DNA of 64,000 nt from UBA2779 sp965232615 (GCA_965232615.1 OZ246985.1:1302001-1366000), one strand, 5' to 3'; shown: positions 25,541 to 34,238, counted from the stretch's first letter. Notes: a model not told the origin generated them from the letters alone. Made by a program: numbers and translations.

Positions 25541-26322
25541 ATGTTTAAGGAGTTCTTTCCCAGGGTATCTGTTTCAGTAATCTGTTCTGACTGGATTTCC
25601 TCATCGTCTTCCTGTAGAGTTTCAATAACCTTCAGTCCCTGTTCATTGTCAGCTTCAATAACAGCATTGGCAATGACCTGGGTGAACAAGTTGATTGCTC
25701 TAATTGCGTCGTCATTACCCGGAATTGGGAAGTCGATTCCCTCTGGATTGCAGTTTGTGTCAACTATCGCTATTATAGGAATCCCCATTCGCCGGGCTTC
25801 AGCAACCGCTATTGCTTCTTTTCTTGTATCAATCACGAACATGACTCCAGGGAGATCATTCATATTCTTGATACCGCCGAGATTCTTTTCCAGACGACCT
25901 TTTTCCTTAAGCAATTTGGCTACTTCTTTCTTGGTGAGTTGGTCAAAGGTACCATCAATCTCCATCTTTTCAAGTTTTTTAAGTCTTAGAAGTGACCTCT
26001 TGATAGTACTGAAATTGGTCAGCATACCACCCAGCCAGCGATTGTTGACGTAGAACATTTCACAACGCTCAGCTTCATTCTTGACTGAAGCCTGGGCCTG
26101 CTTCTTCGTTCCGACAAATAATACTGATTGACCAGCCAGAACCGTTTGCCGGACAAGATCATATGAATTCTTAATGGCGATTATGGTCTTCTGTAAGTTA
26201 ATAATATGTATCCCATTTCTCTTGGTGAAGATGTATTTATTCATCCTGGGATCCCAACGACGTGTGTGATGACCAAAATGGACACCAGATTCCAACAGGT
26301 TCTTCATGGTTACAACAGCCAC
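25324..26322 (-). CDS. rpsB: 30S ribosomal protein S2 with hexapeptide-repeat C-terminal extension
   Basis: S2 core in residues 1-230: MKNLLESGVHFGHHTRRWDPRM, FVGTKKQAQ, NNRWLGGMLTNF, LPGVMFVIDTRKE, PIIAIVDTNCNPEGIDFPIPGNDDAI. Start is GTG (26322) behind AGGAGGG. After an acidic linker (about 230-265), residues about 266-330 are repeats of the type ETSDMA then KTSDMA, ending KAKTSDF at TGA TAA. Bacterial S2 is usually 230-260 aa, so even this stop leaves about 85 extra residues. The repeats continue beyond the stop (see 23905-25323). The 13-nt partial unit at 25328-25340 causes the frame change. Confidence 0.93.
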   Translation of the reverse strand: MAVVTMKNLLESGVHFGHHTRRWDPRMNKYIFTKRNGIHIINLQKTIIAIKNSYDLVRQTVLAGQSVLFVGTKKQAQASVKNEAERCEMFYVNNRWLGGMLTNFSTIKRSLLRLKKLEKMEIDGTFDQLTKKEVAKLLKEKGRLEKNLGGIKNMNDLPGVMFVIDTRKEAIAVAEARRMGIPIIAIVDTNCNPEGIDFPIPGNDDAIRAINLFTQVIANAVIEADNEQGLKVIETLQEDDEEIQSEQITETDTLGKNSLNIPDMAETSDMAETSDMAETSDMAETSDMAETSDMAETSDMAKTSDMAKTSDMAKTSDMAKTSDMAKAKTSDF

Positions 26323-26339
26323 GAACCCTCCTCATCATT

Positions 26340-26363
26340 TCTACGAGGTATGAACGACGTAGA
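26340..26363 (-). promoter_or_regulatory. Stem-loop in the rpsB leader
   Basis: TCTACG and CGTAGA form a 6-bp stem with a 12-nt loop, 17 nt upstream of the rpsB GTG. S2 is known to repress its own operon through the leader in other bacteria, so this could be a regulatory fold; that is inference only. Confidence 0.3.
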
Positions 26364-26530
26364 GACTGAATTATTTCTCGGTGAATAGAGCACCGGAAGA
26401 TTTTGACTCTGATTTATTCAGGCCAGACCAGTATTCTACCAGTCATTACCAATATGGCATACAGCGCCTGGAATGACAAGCTCTGTTTTCTGTATTTGTG
26501 GATTAAAGTCCATATCACGGTTCCTGATAA

Positions 26531-26677
26531 TCAGATGCTACTAGTTGATTCTACAAAATGTTGCCAGAACACATCTGAGTTGTCCATTATTTCAATATCC
26601 CTCCCAGAACATTTGGAGTAACAGTTTTTTAAATGTAGAACAATCCTGGCAAATTCCTCAAAATCAATGCTTTTCAT
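26531..26677 (-). CDS. Possible small protein (48 aa) between rpsB and cheW
   Basis: ATG at 26677 with AGGAAGGA in front, stop TGA at 26531. The protein begins MKSIDFEEFARIVLHL and ends FWQHFVESTSSI, with two Cys (CYSKC). The composition (acidic, aromatic, helical) looks protein-like, but the frame is short, has no recognised homologue and could be chance. It reads toward rpsB on the same strand. The rest of the 460-bp gap 26323-26782 holds the rpsB leader and cheW promoter. Confidence 0.35.
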   Translation of the reverse strand: MKSIDFEEFARIVLHLKNCYSKCSGRDIEIMDNSDVFWQHFVESTSSI

Positions 26678-26731
26678 TCCTTCCTGGATGAGAATTAGAT
26701 GCGATTGCTCTGGTGTTGTGTTCTAATCAAG

Positions 26732-26760
26732 TTGCCTGTTCACATGAGAACAGCTATAAT
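26732..26760 (+). promoter_or_regulatory. cheW promoter with a dyad in the spacer
   Basis: TTGCCT (26732-26737), 17-nt spacer, TATAAT (26755-26760), about 22 nt before the cheW start. The dyad CTGTTC-ACATGA-GAACAG (26736-26753) fills the spacer, so a protein bound there would block RNA polymerase. The regulator is unknown. Confidence 0.6.
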
Positions 26761-26782
26761 AACAGAATAATCAGGAGAACTT

Positions 26783-27247
26783 ATGGTAGGATCTGAAACA
26801 ACTATGCAGGCAGTAACTTTTCAATTGGGTATCGACAACTATGGCATTGATATTATGAGTGTCCAGGAGATCGTTGACTTTAATGAGATCCGCAGAATAC
26901 CACATGTACCAGACAATATTGAAGGTCTTTACAATCTTCGGGGGGATATCTTACCAATTATAAATCTCCATAAACGATTTGATTTAAAAGAAGCAGATGA
27001 TAGACAGAATGATTCATTGCTCATTCTCAATATGGGAGATGTGCAGTTTAGAATAATAATTGACAAAGTTCTAAGGGTTATTTCAATCAATACGGATGAG
27101 ATCCAGAATTCTCCTCAAATGCTCTTGGGAATTGGGGCCGAATACATTCAGGGGGTTGTCCAGCAGGAAGACGGTTATCTTATACTACTGGATTGCAGTC
27201 ATCTTTTCCAACAGGATGAATTGAATAATATCAACCACTATTCATAA
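26783..27247 (+). CDS. cheW: Chemotaxis coupling protein CheW
   Basis: 154 aa, single CheW domain: AVTFQLGIDNYGIDIMSVQEIV, IRRIPHVPDNIEGLYNLRGDILPIINL, IIIDKVLRVISI. It links methyl-accepting receptors to the CheA kinase. CAGGAGA lies ahead of the ATG. The stop overlaps the next start (TAATG at 27245-27249). Confidence 0.92.
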   Translation: MVGSETTMQAVTFQLGIDNYGIDIMSVQEIVDFNEIRRIPHVPDNIEGLYNLRGDILPIINLHKRFDLKEADDRQNDSLLILNMGDVQFRIIIDKVLRVISINTDEIQNSPQMLLGIGAEYIQGVVQQEDGYLILLDCSHLFQQDELNNINHYS

Positions 27248-28278
27248 TGCCCATTCCTGTATTTAAACCATCTATAAAAAGAAGAGATATGCATTCAGTT
27301 CTGGAATGTCTGATAACAGATGTTATTGGTCCAGCCAGTATAGCTGAAGAGTTGGTAGACACAATTGTGAAAACCTATATGTTTTCTGGTGGAGCTGCAC
27401 TCAGGGAATATGTCAGGGCAATTGAAGTAGTGTTTAATACTCTTGATCTAAAAAGGGGAGATAAAATAATGATCTCCTCTCTTGCACCTGGTGCGTATGG
27501 AAATGCCATTAAACACCTGGGGCTTTCTCCTGTATTAGTGGATGTTATTGAAGATAATGCCTGCCCGGATCCAGATTCAGTACGCAAAGCCTTAAAAGAG
27601 AATATCAGGGCAATGGTTATCCATGCCCCCATGGGAAGAGTCCCCGATATGAATTTCTTTTATGAAACGGGAATCCCTGTTGTTATTGATATTGGTGAAG
27701 CATTGGGTGCAAAGGAAATCGGTGGATTCCTTGGCCAGGAAGCCGCAATCGTCGTATTACCAATGGAAACGGACGGTATTGCAACGACTGGTGGTGGGAC
27801 CATTATCATTGCAAAGGAAAAAGCATGTTATCTCAAGATGCGTTCAGTGCTGAACGATTTGAATTCCGATGCTTTTCTTCCAGATCTCAATGCCTCTCTT
27901 GGTATTGTGCAATGGCGGGATTACCACAAAGCACTGGATGAACGTAGAACCATATACGAAGCGTATATGCAGTCGTTGATGAAAGGGCACCATCGGACTT
28001 TTTACAGTCTTGAAGATGAACCATATCAACCAGTGCCTTATTCCTTTCCTGTTGTTGTTGAGAGTCCAATGAATGAAATTTGCAGATATGCTGAAAAAAA
28101 AGGTGTAGAGGTATTACCGGCTTTCTCAGGCCGATTAATGGAGAGAATTCCCACAGCCGATCAATTATGCCCGAAGGCACAATCCTTAACTCTAAGTACA
28201 GTCTTGTTCCCATTATATCCGACATTGGGAAAAAAAAATGTTCAACTCATCATGAAAGTCCTGTCAACATTGCCTTAG
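27247..28278 (+). CDS. DegT/DnrJ/EryC1-like protein lacking the catalytic lysine
   Basis: 343 aa with the fold of PLP-dependent sugar aminotransferases: an N-terminal VFKPSIKRRDMHSVLECL, GGAALREYVRAI (usual SGTxAL), VDVIEDNACPDPDSV and MVIHAPMGRVPDM (usual VHxxGxxxxM), then VVIDIGEALGA. At the place where family enzymes have the PLP-binding Lys (TKxxTTGEGG), this protein reads TDGIATTGGG, so the Lys is replaced by Asp. It therefore probably does not act as an aminotransferase. Coupled to cheW and followed by nadK and recN. Confidence 0.75.
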   Translation: MPIPVFKPSIKRRDMHSVLECLITDVIGPASIAEELVDTIVKTYMFSGGAALREYVRAIEVVFNTLDLKRGDKIMISSLAPGAYGNAIKHLGLSPVLVDVIEDNACPDPDSVRKALKENIRAMVIHAPMGRVPDMNFFYETGIPVVIDIGEALGAKEIGGFLGQEAAIVVLPMETDGIATTGGGTIIIAKEKACYLKMRSVLNDLNSDAFLPDLNASLGIVQWRDYHKALDERRTIYEAYMQSLMKGHHRTFYSLEDEPYQPVPYSFPVVVESPMNEICRYAEKKGVEVLPAFSGRLMERIPTADQLCPKAQSLTLSTVLFPLYPTLGKKNVQLIMKVLSTLP

Positions 28279-28297
28279 TTCTATATTCTATGATGAG

Positions 28298-29143
28298 ATG
28301 AAGGATACAACTGTAATCGTCTATAATCAGGCCAGCATTCCTACCGCCTCACTTTACACAGAAATGAGAGAGTGGATGGAAAAACGTGGTATTTCTGTCA
28401 GTGGATGTAATTCCCATTCGTGTCAATTCGGGGATGCTGATTCTGATGCCCAGTTTGCTGTTTCATTGGGAGGAGATGGAACTTTTCTTTCCTGTGCTCG
28501 TGCAGTATCCCATCGGCCCATCCCGATTTTGCCAGTTCACCTGGGAACATTCGGGTTCATTACAGAAGTTACTGAAGATGAGTGGGCTGAAGTACTTGAA
28601 TTGTGGCTGGAGGGAAAGCTGGGGATAGAGGAACGATTGGTTGTTGATGTTGAATTGATACGTGCTGAAAACTGTATAGCCCGGTTCACTGGTGTGAATG
28701 ATGCGGTTGTTAATACTGCCGGAATGAGCAAAATCATTCGACTTTCAATCCAACTGGGAGGGTTTGATGCGGGACGTTTTCTTGGGGATGGATTAATACT
28801 CTCGACTCCGACTGGTTCAACAGCATATTCCATGGCTTCAGGTGGTCCTATTATGGTCCCTTCCATGTCTGCTATGGTTCTTACTCCGATCTGTCCATTT
28901 TCCCTCGCCTGGCGACCAATGGTAATTCCCGCCAGGGATGAAATAGTTATTAATATTGAGCTGAATCAACGAGCCAATCTTCTTTTAACGATTGATGGTC
29001 AGGAATCACACCCTCTTGAGGAGGGTGATTTGGTCAATATTTCTGGAAGGCCGGGTGGAGTTAAGCTTATAAAATCAAATAAGCGCCGATTTTATGAAGT
29101 CGTTAGATCTAAATTAGGTTGGTCTGGAGGTCCATATGCTTGA
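28298..29143 (+). CDS. nadK: NAD kinase
   Basis: 281 aa, phosphorylates NAD to NADP. It carries VSLGGDGTFLSCAR, the Gly-rich LGTFGFITEV and the conserved LSTPTGSTAYSMASGGPI, with GVNDAVV in place of the usual NE(A/V)V. Overlaps recN by 8 nt. Confidence 0.94.
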   Translation: MKDTTVIVYNQASIPTASLYTEMREWMEKRGISVSGCNSHSCQFGDADSDAQFAVSLGGDGTFLSCARAVSHRPIPILPVHLGTFGFITEVTEDEWAEVLELWLEGKLGIEERLVVDVELIRAENCIARFTGVNDAVVNTAGMSKIIRLSIQLGGFDAGRFLGDGLILSTPTGSTAYSMASGGPIMVPSMSAMVLTPICPFSLAWRPMVIPARDEIVINIELNQRANLLLTIDGQESHPLEEGDLVNISGRPGGVKLIKSNKRRFYEVVRSKLGWSGGPYA

Positions 29144-30848
29144 GGAGCTTAGAGTTAAGAATTATGCACTGATTGATGATTTAACTGTGTGCTTTGAACC
29201 GGGATTCAATGTTCTTACTGGAGAAACAGGTGCGGGTAAATCCATTCTTATTGATGCGCTGTCTCTTGTTCTTGGAGGAAAGAGTAAAGGTGATGGTGTA
29301 CGCCAGGGGGCCAGTGAAGCTGAAGTAACAGCGGTTCTAAAGACAACAAACTCACCTGAATTACAGGAATGGATCAGCAAGTATGCAATACAACCGGAAG
29401 ATGGAACCCTCTTATTGCGACGTGTAATGAAGCCAAATGGACGTGGAGCTTACAGTATTCAGGCTGTACCTGTAACACGAACAGCTTTGGAAGAGCTTGC
29501 AGGATTTCAGGTAAACATACATGGACAACACGAGCACCAGTCACTTTTTCAAGTCTCAACACATCGTAAACTTCTTGACCGATTTGCTGGATTAGAAGCA
29601 AGAGTCAGCGCTTATACAGAGCAATATTTAAAGCTTTCAGCACTGAGCAAGCGTATTGATGAATTGAATCGCGGTAAGGAAACTCTTGACCGTGAGATCG
29701 AATTTCTTCGGCATGCTGTTGAGGAAATTGAATCAGCGGAGCTTCGTGAAGGAGAAGAGGAGGAATTGGTTGAGCGGCAGAAAATTCTTTCACAGCATGA
29801 AGAATTGGCACAAAGCCTGGAAAGAGCTGTTGATGCAAGTGCTGAATCCCGTAACGGAGCGGTAGCCTTCCTGAGAAAAGCAATGGAGCAATTAAACGGA
29901 GCTGTGAAAATAGACCAGAAATTCTCTGATCTTGTAAAACGCTGTGAAGGGGTATTCTATGAAGTAGAAGATATTGTTGAAGAAATCAGAGGGCGGCGGA
30001 ATTCTGTTGTTTTCGATCCTGAAGAATTAGAACAAAATGAAGATCGTTTGACTAAAATCAGAAATCTAGAAAGAAAATACAATGCCTCTACAGTACTCGG
30101 TGTACTTGATTACTCCAGAAATGCCCGCATTAAACTCGATAAATTGAGTAATCAGGATAGTGAAATCCAATCATTGAGTAAGGAAAAAAAACTATTACAG
30201 GAAAGCGTCAAAGCTGAGGCTTTATTGATCAGTCGGGAAAGAAAATCAGCGGCTCTGTCGTTCGAGAAAAAAGCTGAAAAGCATTTACACGCCCTGGGTA
30301 TGATTGATGCCTGTTTTACTGTTTCATTAGAAAACAAGCTCAGTGATGATGGTCGACAGGTTATCAGTCCCCATGGAGTGGATAGTATTGAATACCTCCT
30401 GTCAGCAAATCGTGGAGAACGGGCAAAGCCGATAAAAATGGTTGCTTCCGGAGGTGAACTCTCACGTGTAATGCTGGCATTAAAAACAGTCCTGGGTGAA
30501 TCTGATCCAGTACCTTCCATGATATTTGATGAAGTAGACTCAGGAATTGGCGGTGAAGTGGCCCGCACTGTGGGAGAACATCTCAGCAATCTGTCTAAAA
30601 GAAAACAAGTGTTCTGTGTCACTCATCTTGCCTCGATAGCCGTTTTCGCGGATAATCACTTACAGGTAATGAAAACCACAGTTGATGGGCGAACTGTAAC
30701 CAGAATAAATAGAGTTGAGGGAAAGATGCGTGTAAGAGAAGTTGCACGTATGCTGGCTGGTGATAATGATAATTCGGCCTCTTTGGATCATGCACTGCGA
30801 TTGTTGAACACACAGGGATGGTGTATGACTGTCGATGGAACAGGTTAG
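29136..30848 (+). CDS. recN: DNA repair protein RecN
   Basis: SMC-like ATPase for double-strand break repair, 570 aa. Walker A GETGAGKSILIDAL near residue 30, a central coiled coil (about 150-370), ABC signature GGELSRVMLALK and Walker B FDEVDSGIGGEVA, followed by CVTHLASIAVFAD. It overlaps nadK, a frequent neighbour in many bacteria. Confidence 0.95.
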   Translation: MLEELRVKNYALIDDLTVCFEPGFNVLTGETGAGKSILIDALSLVLGGKSKGDGVRQGASEAEVTAVLKTTNSPELQEWISKYAIQPEDGTLLLRRVMKPNGRGAYSIQAVPVTRTALEELAGFQVNIHGQHEHQSLFQVSTHRKLLDRFAGLEARVSAYTEQYLKLSALSKRIDELNRGKETLDREIEFLRHAVEEIESAELREGEEEELVERQKILSQHEELAQSLERAVDASAESRNGAVAFLRKAMEQLNGAVKIDQKFSDLVKRCEGVFYEVEDIVEEIRGRRNSVVFDPEELEQNEDRLTKIRNLERKYNASTVLGVLDYSRNARIKLDKLSNQDSEIQSLSKEKKLLQESVKAEALLISRERKSAALSFEKKAEKHLHALGMIDACFTVSLENKLSDDGRQVISPHGVDSIEYLLSANRGERAKPIKMVASGGELSRVMLALKTVLGESDPVPSMIFDEVDSGIGGEVARTVGEHLSNLSKRKQVFCVTHLASIAVFADNHLQVMKTTVDGRTVTRINRVEGKMRVREVARMLAGDNDNSASLDHALRLLNTQGWCMTVDGTG

Positions 30849-30852
30849 GGGA

Positions 30853-31701
30853 ATGGGTAAGCTCAGTATTGAATCCAAGGCAAAGTATAGTAAAAGCATT
30901 ACACCATATAGAAATACAATAAAGAAGTTATTACTTGAAGATGCTCAATATGAGACCAGAGCAGCCAGTGGGAAACCCACAGATCCTTATGAGATACTGA
31001 AACTGGTAGAAAACGATCTCACTATCATTTCATTTCTATTAGTGATGAATTCAGTTTCTCTGGCTCAGTTGGGTCTCAAAAACGAAGTAGCCCTGAATGA
31101 TGCAAGAAAAACATGTTATAAAGCAATAATAAAATTGGAGAAAGTGTTCACTAACTTTGTGGATGTTCCGTTTAGTGAGTACGAGGATTCCCTGAAAGCA
31201 GTATCATCAGTCTCAGAAGCAGAACGTTGTAAACTGATCAAAAAGGCGGGGTTCTCTATTGCAATGGTCAGCGATGGGTTTGGTGAAAACAGCCGTTGGA
31301 AATGGTCATTAGTTGAGTTGGAAGCAAGGCTGGCTGTAGTTGGGAAAAACACATTGAATCTCAAGACACTTTTCTCCGGAATGGATCCCAGATCTGAAGG
31401 GTATGAGGAGAGAGTTCATTATTTCAACCTTATCTGGAGACTTCTCGAGAATTCTGCCGATCAATATCGTAAGAAATATGAGCTTTCAACTGGACGGATG
31501 GATGATTTTCGCATTGCCATTAACTATCTTTCTGCATTGCGACGTCTTGCTGTGACACTGAACCGCATGCAAGACGTCACAGTTCTGAAGCGCAAGATAG
31601 AAACCTGGAAAGAGAAAATGGAAAAAGATGATCAGAATATGGAGAGAAAACAACGCTTTCAACGATTGCAATCCTCATTGCCTGATCATCTGAAGAGTTA
31701 A
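30853..31701 (+). CDS. Conserved-type hypothetical protein downstream of recN
   Basis: About 282 aa from the ATG at 30853; an alternative ATG at 30835 lies inside recN. All-helical, charged and soluble, no signal peptide. Segments such as DPYEILKLVENDLTIISFLLVMNS and a basic C-terminal coiled coil (about 245-275) are visible, but no known domain. Coupled to recN. The end overlaps the convergent YCII gene by 4 nt. Confidence 0.7.
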   Translation: MGKLSIESKAKYSKSITPYRNTIKKLLLEDAQYETRAASGKPTDPYEILKLVENDLTIISFLLVMNSVSLAQLGLKNEVALNDARKTCYKAIIKLEKVFTNFVDVPFSEYEDSLKAVSSVSEAERCKLIKKAGFSIAMVSDGFGENSRWKWSLVELEARLAVVGKNTLNLKTLFSGMDPRSEGYEERVHYFNLIWRLLENSADQYRKKYELSTGRMDDFRIAINYLSALRRLAVTLNRMQDVTVLKRKIETWKEKMEKDDQNMERKQRFQRLQSSLPDHLKS

Positions 31702-31994
31702 GAGTCGAAGGACTCCTGTATCTCATAGATTCGGGTACTGATAACAATGGGGCACTTCCCTGCAACCGCACTTGCTTCTGCAAGGTCTTTTGCTTCAATC
31801 ATTGTATACCCGGTGATTGATTCTTCAGCCATGGGAAGCTCAATAGTATCATTATTGGTTAATTCCCGCCCTTGTGGGAAATGTGCCTTCTCTATCACCC
31901 GATCACTTATCGAATCAAACCATTTATTCCACTCGGCCATCTCGTCTGAAGATGGCATTTTGAAACCAAAATGCAGTATCATAAATTTTTTCAT
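31698..31994 (-). CDS. YCII-related domain protein
   Basis: 98 aa with the dimeric ferredoxin-like YCII/DGPF pattern: MKKFMILHFGFKMPSSDEMAEWNKW at the start and ITGYTMIEAKDLAEASAVAGKCP in the second half. These proteins are small enzymes or sensors of unclear substrate. AGGAGAG lies ahead of the ATG. Single gene. Confidence 0.75.
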   Translation of the reverse strand: MKKFMILHFGFKMPSSDEMAEWNKWFDSISDRVIEKAHFPQGRELTNNDTIELPMAEESITGYTMIEAKDLAEASAVAGKCPIVISTRIYEIQESFDS

Positions 31995-32074
31995 GATAAC
32001 CTCTCTCCTAAAAAATAGCAGAGTTGTGCTGATAGTGCAATGTACAATCCAGTCGCTTCAACGAGGTCTATTGA

Positions 32075-32719
32075 CTAAATCCAGCGAATATCTTCAATCT
32101 TCTGGACGAAAGGTGTTACGGTAGTCCTGAGTTTTTCTTCAGTGATATCAGATACTTTTGCAATACCAAGCCTATTTGTCGGAGCATCTCCACGAGCAAA
32201 TCCAAAGGCAAGGAAGTTGCCGCCAGCATCTCGGATCGCACTGCTCAGGTCAGCCAGTTCTCCCTTATGATCCGGCATCAGAAAAGTTATGCGCAGGCCA
32301 TGTTCCCGGATGGCGAATAACTCAATGAAGACTTCAAAGAGGTCTGATTCGGTGATTATTCCAATGAGCAGGCCATTGTCGGTTACCGGCAAACCACCTA
32401 TATCATTGTCTGACAATATTCTGGCGGCCTCCTCAATGGGTGTGTCTGGAGAACATGATATTGGATTGTTAGTCATGATTTTTGAAACTTCAAGTTTGGC
32501 GAGTAGAGATGTTATTTCCCATACATCAAGTGTACTGGCTGGCGATGGGGAGGCATATAAAATGTCTTTTTCTGTAATGATACCGATGAGGTGGCCTTTA
32601 TTATCAATTACAGGCAGACGATGAATCTTCTCCTGTTTCATTATTTCCCGGGAATCTGTGACAGAAGTTGTTGCTTTGATAGAGAAGGGATTCTTTACCA
32701 TACGATCTTTTACATACAT
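32075..32719 (-). CDS. Tandem CBS domain protein with C-terminal ACT-like domain (AcuB-like)
   Basis: 214 aa. Two CBS motifs (residues about 1-60 with VKDRMVKNPFSI and 70-130 with VSKIMTNNPISCS, each with a GIITExD core) and a C-terminal ACT-like half (about 140-214, LRITFLMPDHKGELADLSSAI). The architecture resembles AcuB-type proteins, which sense adenine nucleotides and amino acids. AAGGAGG precedes the ATG. Confidence 0.85.
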   Translation of the reverse strand: MYVKDRMVKNPFSIKATTSVTDSREIMKQEKIHRLPVIDNKGHLIGIITEKDILYASPSPASTLDVWEITSLLAKLEVSKIMTNNPISCSPDTPIEEAARILSDNDIGGLPVTDNGLLIGIITESDLFEVFIELFAIREHGLRITFLMPDHKGELADLSSAIRDAGGNFLAFGFARGDAPTNRLGIAKVSDITEEKLRTTVTPFVQKIEDIRWI

Positions 32720-32826
32720 GAAAGACCTCCTTATTTATATTAGTTGTCCCATTGCATTCGGGTCAATGTTCACCATATCATTTTCTAAGAGTTCATGGTT
32801 GTTTCAGTGAGGAGTATCTCAAGAAT

Positions 32827-32888
32827 GACAACAAAGTATCTCCAGAAAAGATCGAGTCAAGAACTAAATGGGTTTTTTAGAGGTGCCC
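32827..32888 (-). repeat. Half MITE-1 relic
   Basis: The 62 bases match the first 60 or so bases of MITE-1 in reverse orientation (GACAAC...GATCGAGTCAAGAAC...TTTTTTAGAGGTGCCC). The other half is missing. It lies directly next to MITE-2 copy a. Confidence 0.7.
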
Positions 32889-32898
32889 TGATGTTTAC

Positions 32899-33117
32899 AG
32901 TGTCTGGAAGCCTGTTGAATGAAACAATCGCTTAAAAAAAAATTAATATATTATGGGACGACAATTACAAAACATCTTGCCGGTGAGAATCCCTATCATT
33001 CCAGATGAGTAATACACTGAATCACAACCATCAGTGAGTATTGCTCTCCAGTATGGACAGGGAACCTCACCTAACCGGATTTGAATGAAACCAGGATATT
33101 ACAAGCTTTCTGACACT
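32899..33117 (+). mobile_element. MITE-2 copy a
   Basis: 219 bp bounded by AGTGTCTGGAAGCCTGTTGAATGAAAC on the left (quoted in two parts: AGTGTCTGGAAG, CCTGTTGAATGAAAC) and GAAACCAGGATATTACAAGC, TTTCTGACACT on the right. About three quarters identical along its length to 36057-36279. Non-coding. It fills most of the gap 32720-33151. Confidence 0.8.
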
Positions 33118-33151
33118 GTATACGATGTTTGTAGACCTTCATTCTTTCCTG

Positions 33152-34213
33152 CTATAACTTGATGTATTGAAATGTTATGTACATGATGTAGATCCCTGTA
33201 AGATAAACTCCCTGCCACCGTTTGAATCGACCTGTTTTGTTCAAATCTGTGAAGAGTTTGAAAGAGATGAGAATTATCAGCATCACGGGAAAGTGGAGAC
33301 GGAGAAAATTGGGTGGTACAGCCAGTGGTGCGGCCAGTGATGCGGCTCCGATGACGAACAGGGCATTGAGGACATCGGCTCCTGCAATGTTTCCGATAGT
33401 GATTTCGGGGTGACCTTTTTTAATGGCAGCAATAGCTGTGGTGAGTTCAGGCAAAGATGTTCCCAGTGCCACCATGGTTGCTGCAATAACATCTTCAGGA
33501 ACCTTCAGCCGTCGAGCAGTTTCACTGGCGGCTGGTATAAGGATTCGTGAAGCAAGAAGTACGAAGAAAAGTCCTCCCAGAAACAATATGAAAGTAAGAA
33601 CTAACGAAACTTTTTCTTCCTGGTTGTCCTCATCATCCAGTTGACCCCCGGATTGTGCCCATCGATAACTCAACCATAGATATACACCCAGAAAAGAAAC
33701 CAGGATCAGACCCATCCATCGGCTGATAAATGGAGTCTCATTGGTGATCAATTTAGCTATTACAGCAAGCAGTACCAGGAGAATTGCTGAACCCAGTTGC
33801 CACCAGCCTGTTCTGTTGAGGAGACGTTTATTGTGTGGTGGTGCTGCAATGAGAACCACAAGACCAAATATCAATCCTGTATCGACAATGATTGAACCAA
33901 CTCCATTTCCCAGTGCCAGACCTGGATTCCCTGTAAAGGCAGCCATCACGGAGACAAAAGCCTCCGGTGCTGTTGTTCCCAGACTGAGTATTGTTGCCCC
34001 AATCACGAATTTTGGAAGTCTGGTTCGAAGTGCAAGGTTGACTGAACCGTCGATAATCCAATCTGCTCCCTTTGTGAGTAAGTATATTGTTACGGCTATA
34101 ATAATGAATATTATTCCGATTGGTAGACTCTCAAAAAGCATCGCCAGACTATGCTCGTCAGTCAGATAGTTCCAGAATTGCATGATAGAAAGAATAGTGA
34201 TCTTATATATCAT
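33152..34213 (-). CDS. Sodium/calcium exchanger family (CaCA, YrbG-like) membrane protein
   Basis: 353 aa with about ten transmembrane helices. The two inverted alpha-repeats are clear: GATILSLGTTAPEAFVSV (about 70-90) and ATMVALGTSLPELTTAI (about 245-262). It probably exchanges Ca2+ or another cation for Na+/H+ at the inner membrane. No good ribosome-binding site precedes either ATG (34213 or 34183), so the start is uncertain. Confidence 0.88.
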   Translation of the reverse strand: MIYKITILSIMQFWNYLTDEHSLAMLFESLPIGIIFIIIAVTIYLLTKGADWIIDGSVNLALRTRLPKFVIGATILSLGTTAPEAFVSVMAAFTGNPGLALGNGVGSIIVDTGLIFGLVVLIAAPPHNKRLLNRTGWWQLGSAILLVLLAVIAKLITNETPFISRWMGLILVSFLGVYLWLSYRWAQSGGQLDDEDNQEEKVSLVLTFILFLGGLFFVLLASRILIPAASETARRLKVPEDVIAATMVALGTSLPELTTAIAAIKKGHPEITIGNIAGADVLNALFVIGAASLAAPLAVPPNFLRLHFPVMLIILISFKLFTDLNKTGRFKRWQGVYLTGIYIMYITFQYIKL

Positions 34214-34238
34214 TGTATAGTAGTGAGGTTCTCATTGA

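Noticed and set aside
23944..25548. 534-codon plus-strand open frame (SEVFAL / IRSLRL repeats) across the S2 repeat
   Set aside because: It is the mirror of the minus-strand 18-bp repeat. The unit length is a multiple of three and has no stop in the plus frames, so long frames arise automatically. No ribosome-binding site, and the frame changes meaning at the same indels.
26403..26621. 72-codon plus-strand frame upstream of cheW
   Set aside because: No ribosome-binding site and unusual composition; the opposite strand holds a better small frame.
26736..26753. LexA box
   Set aside because: The arms CTGT/ACAG are separated by 10, not 8, and GTTC/GAAC are in the opposite order from the Gram-positive box. 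Reported only as an unassigned operator.
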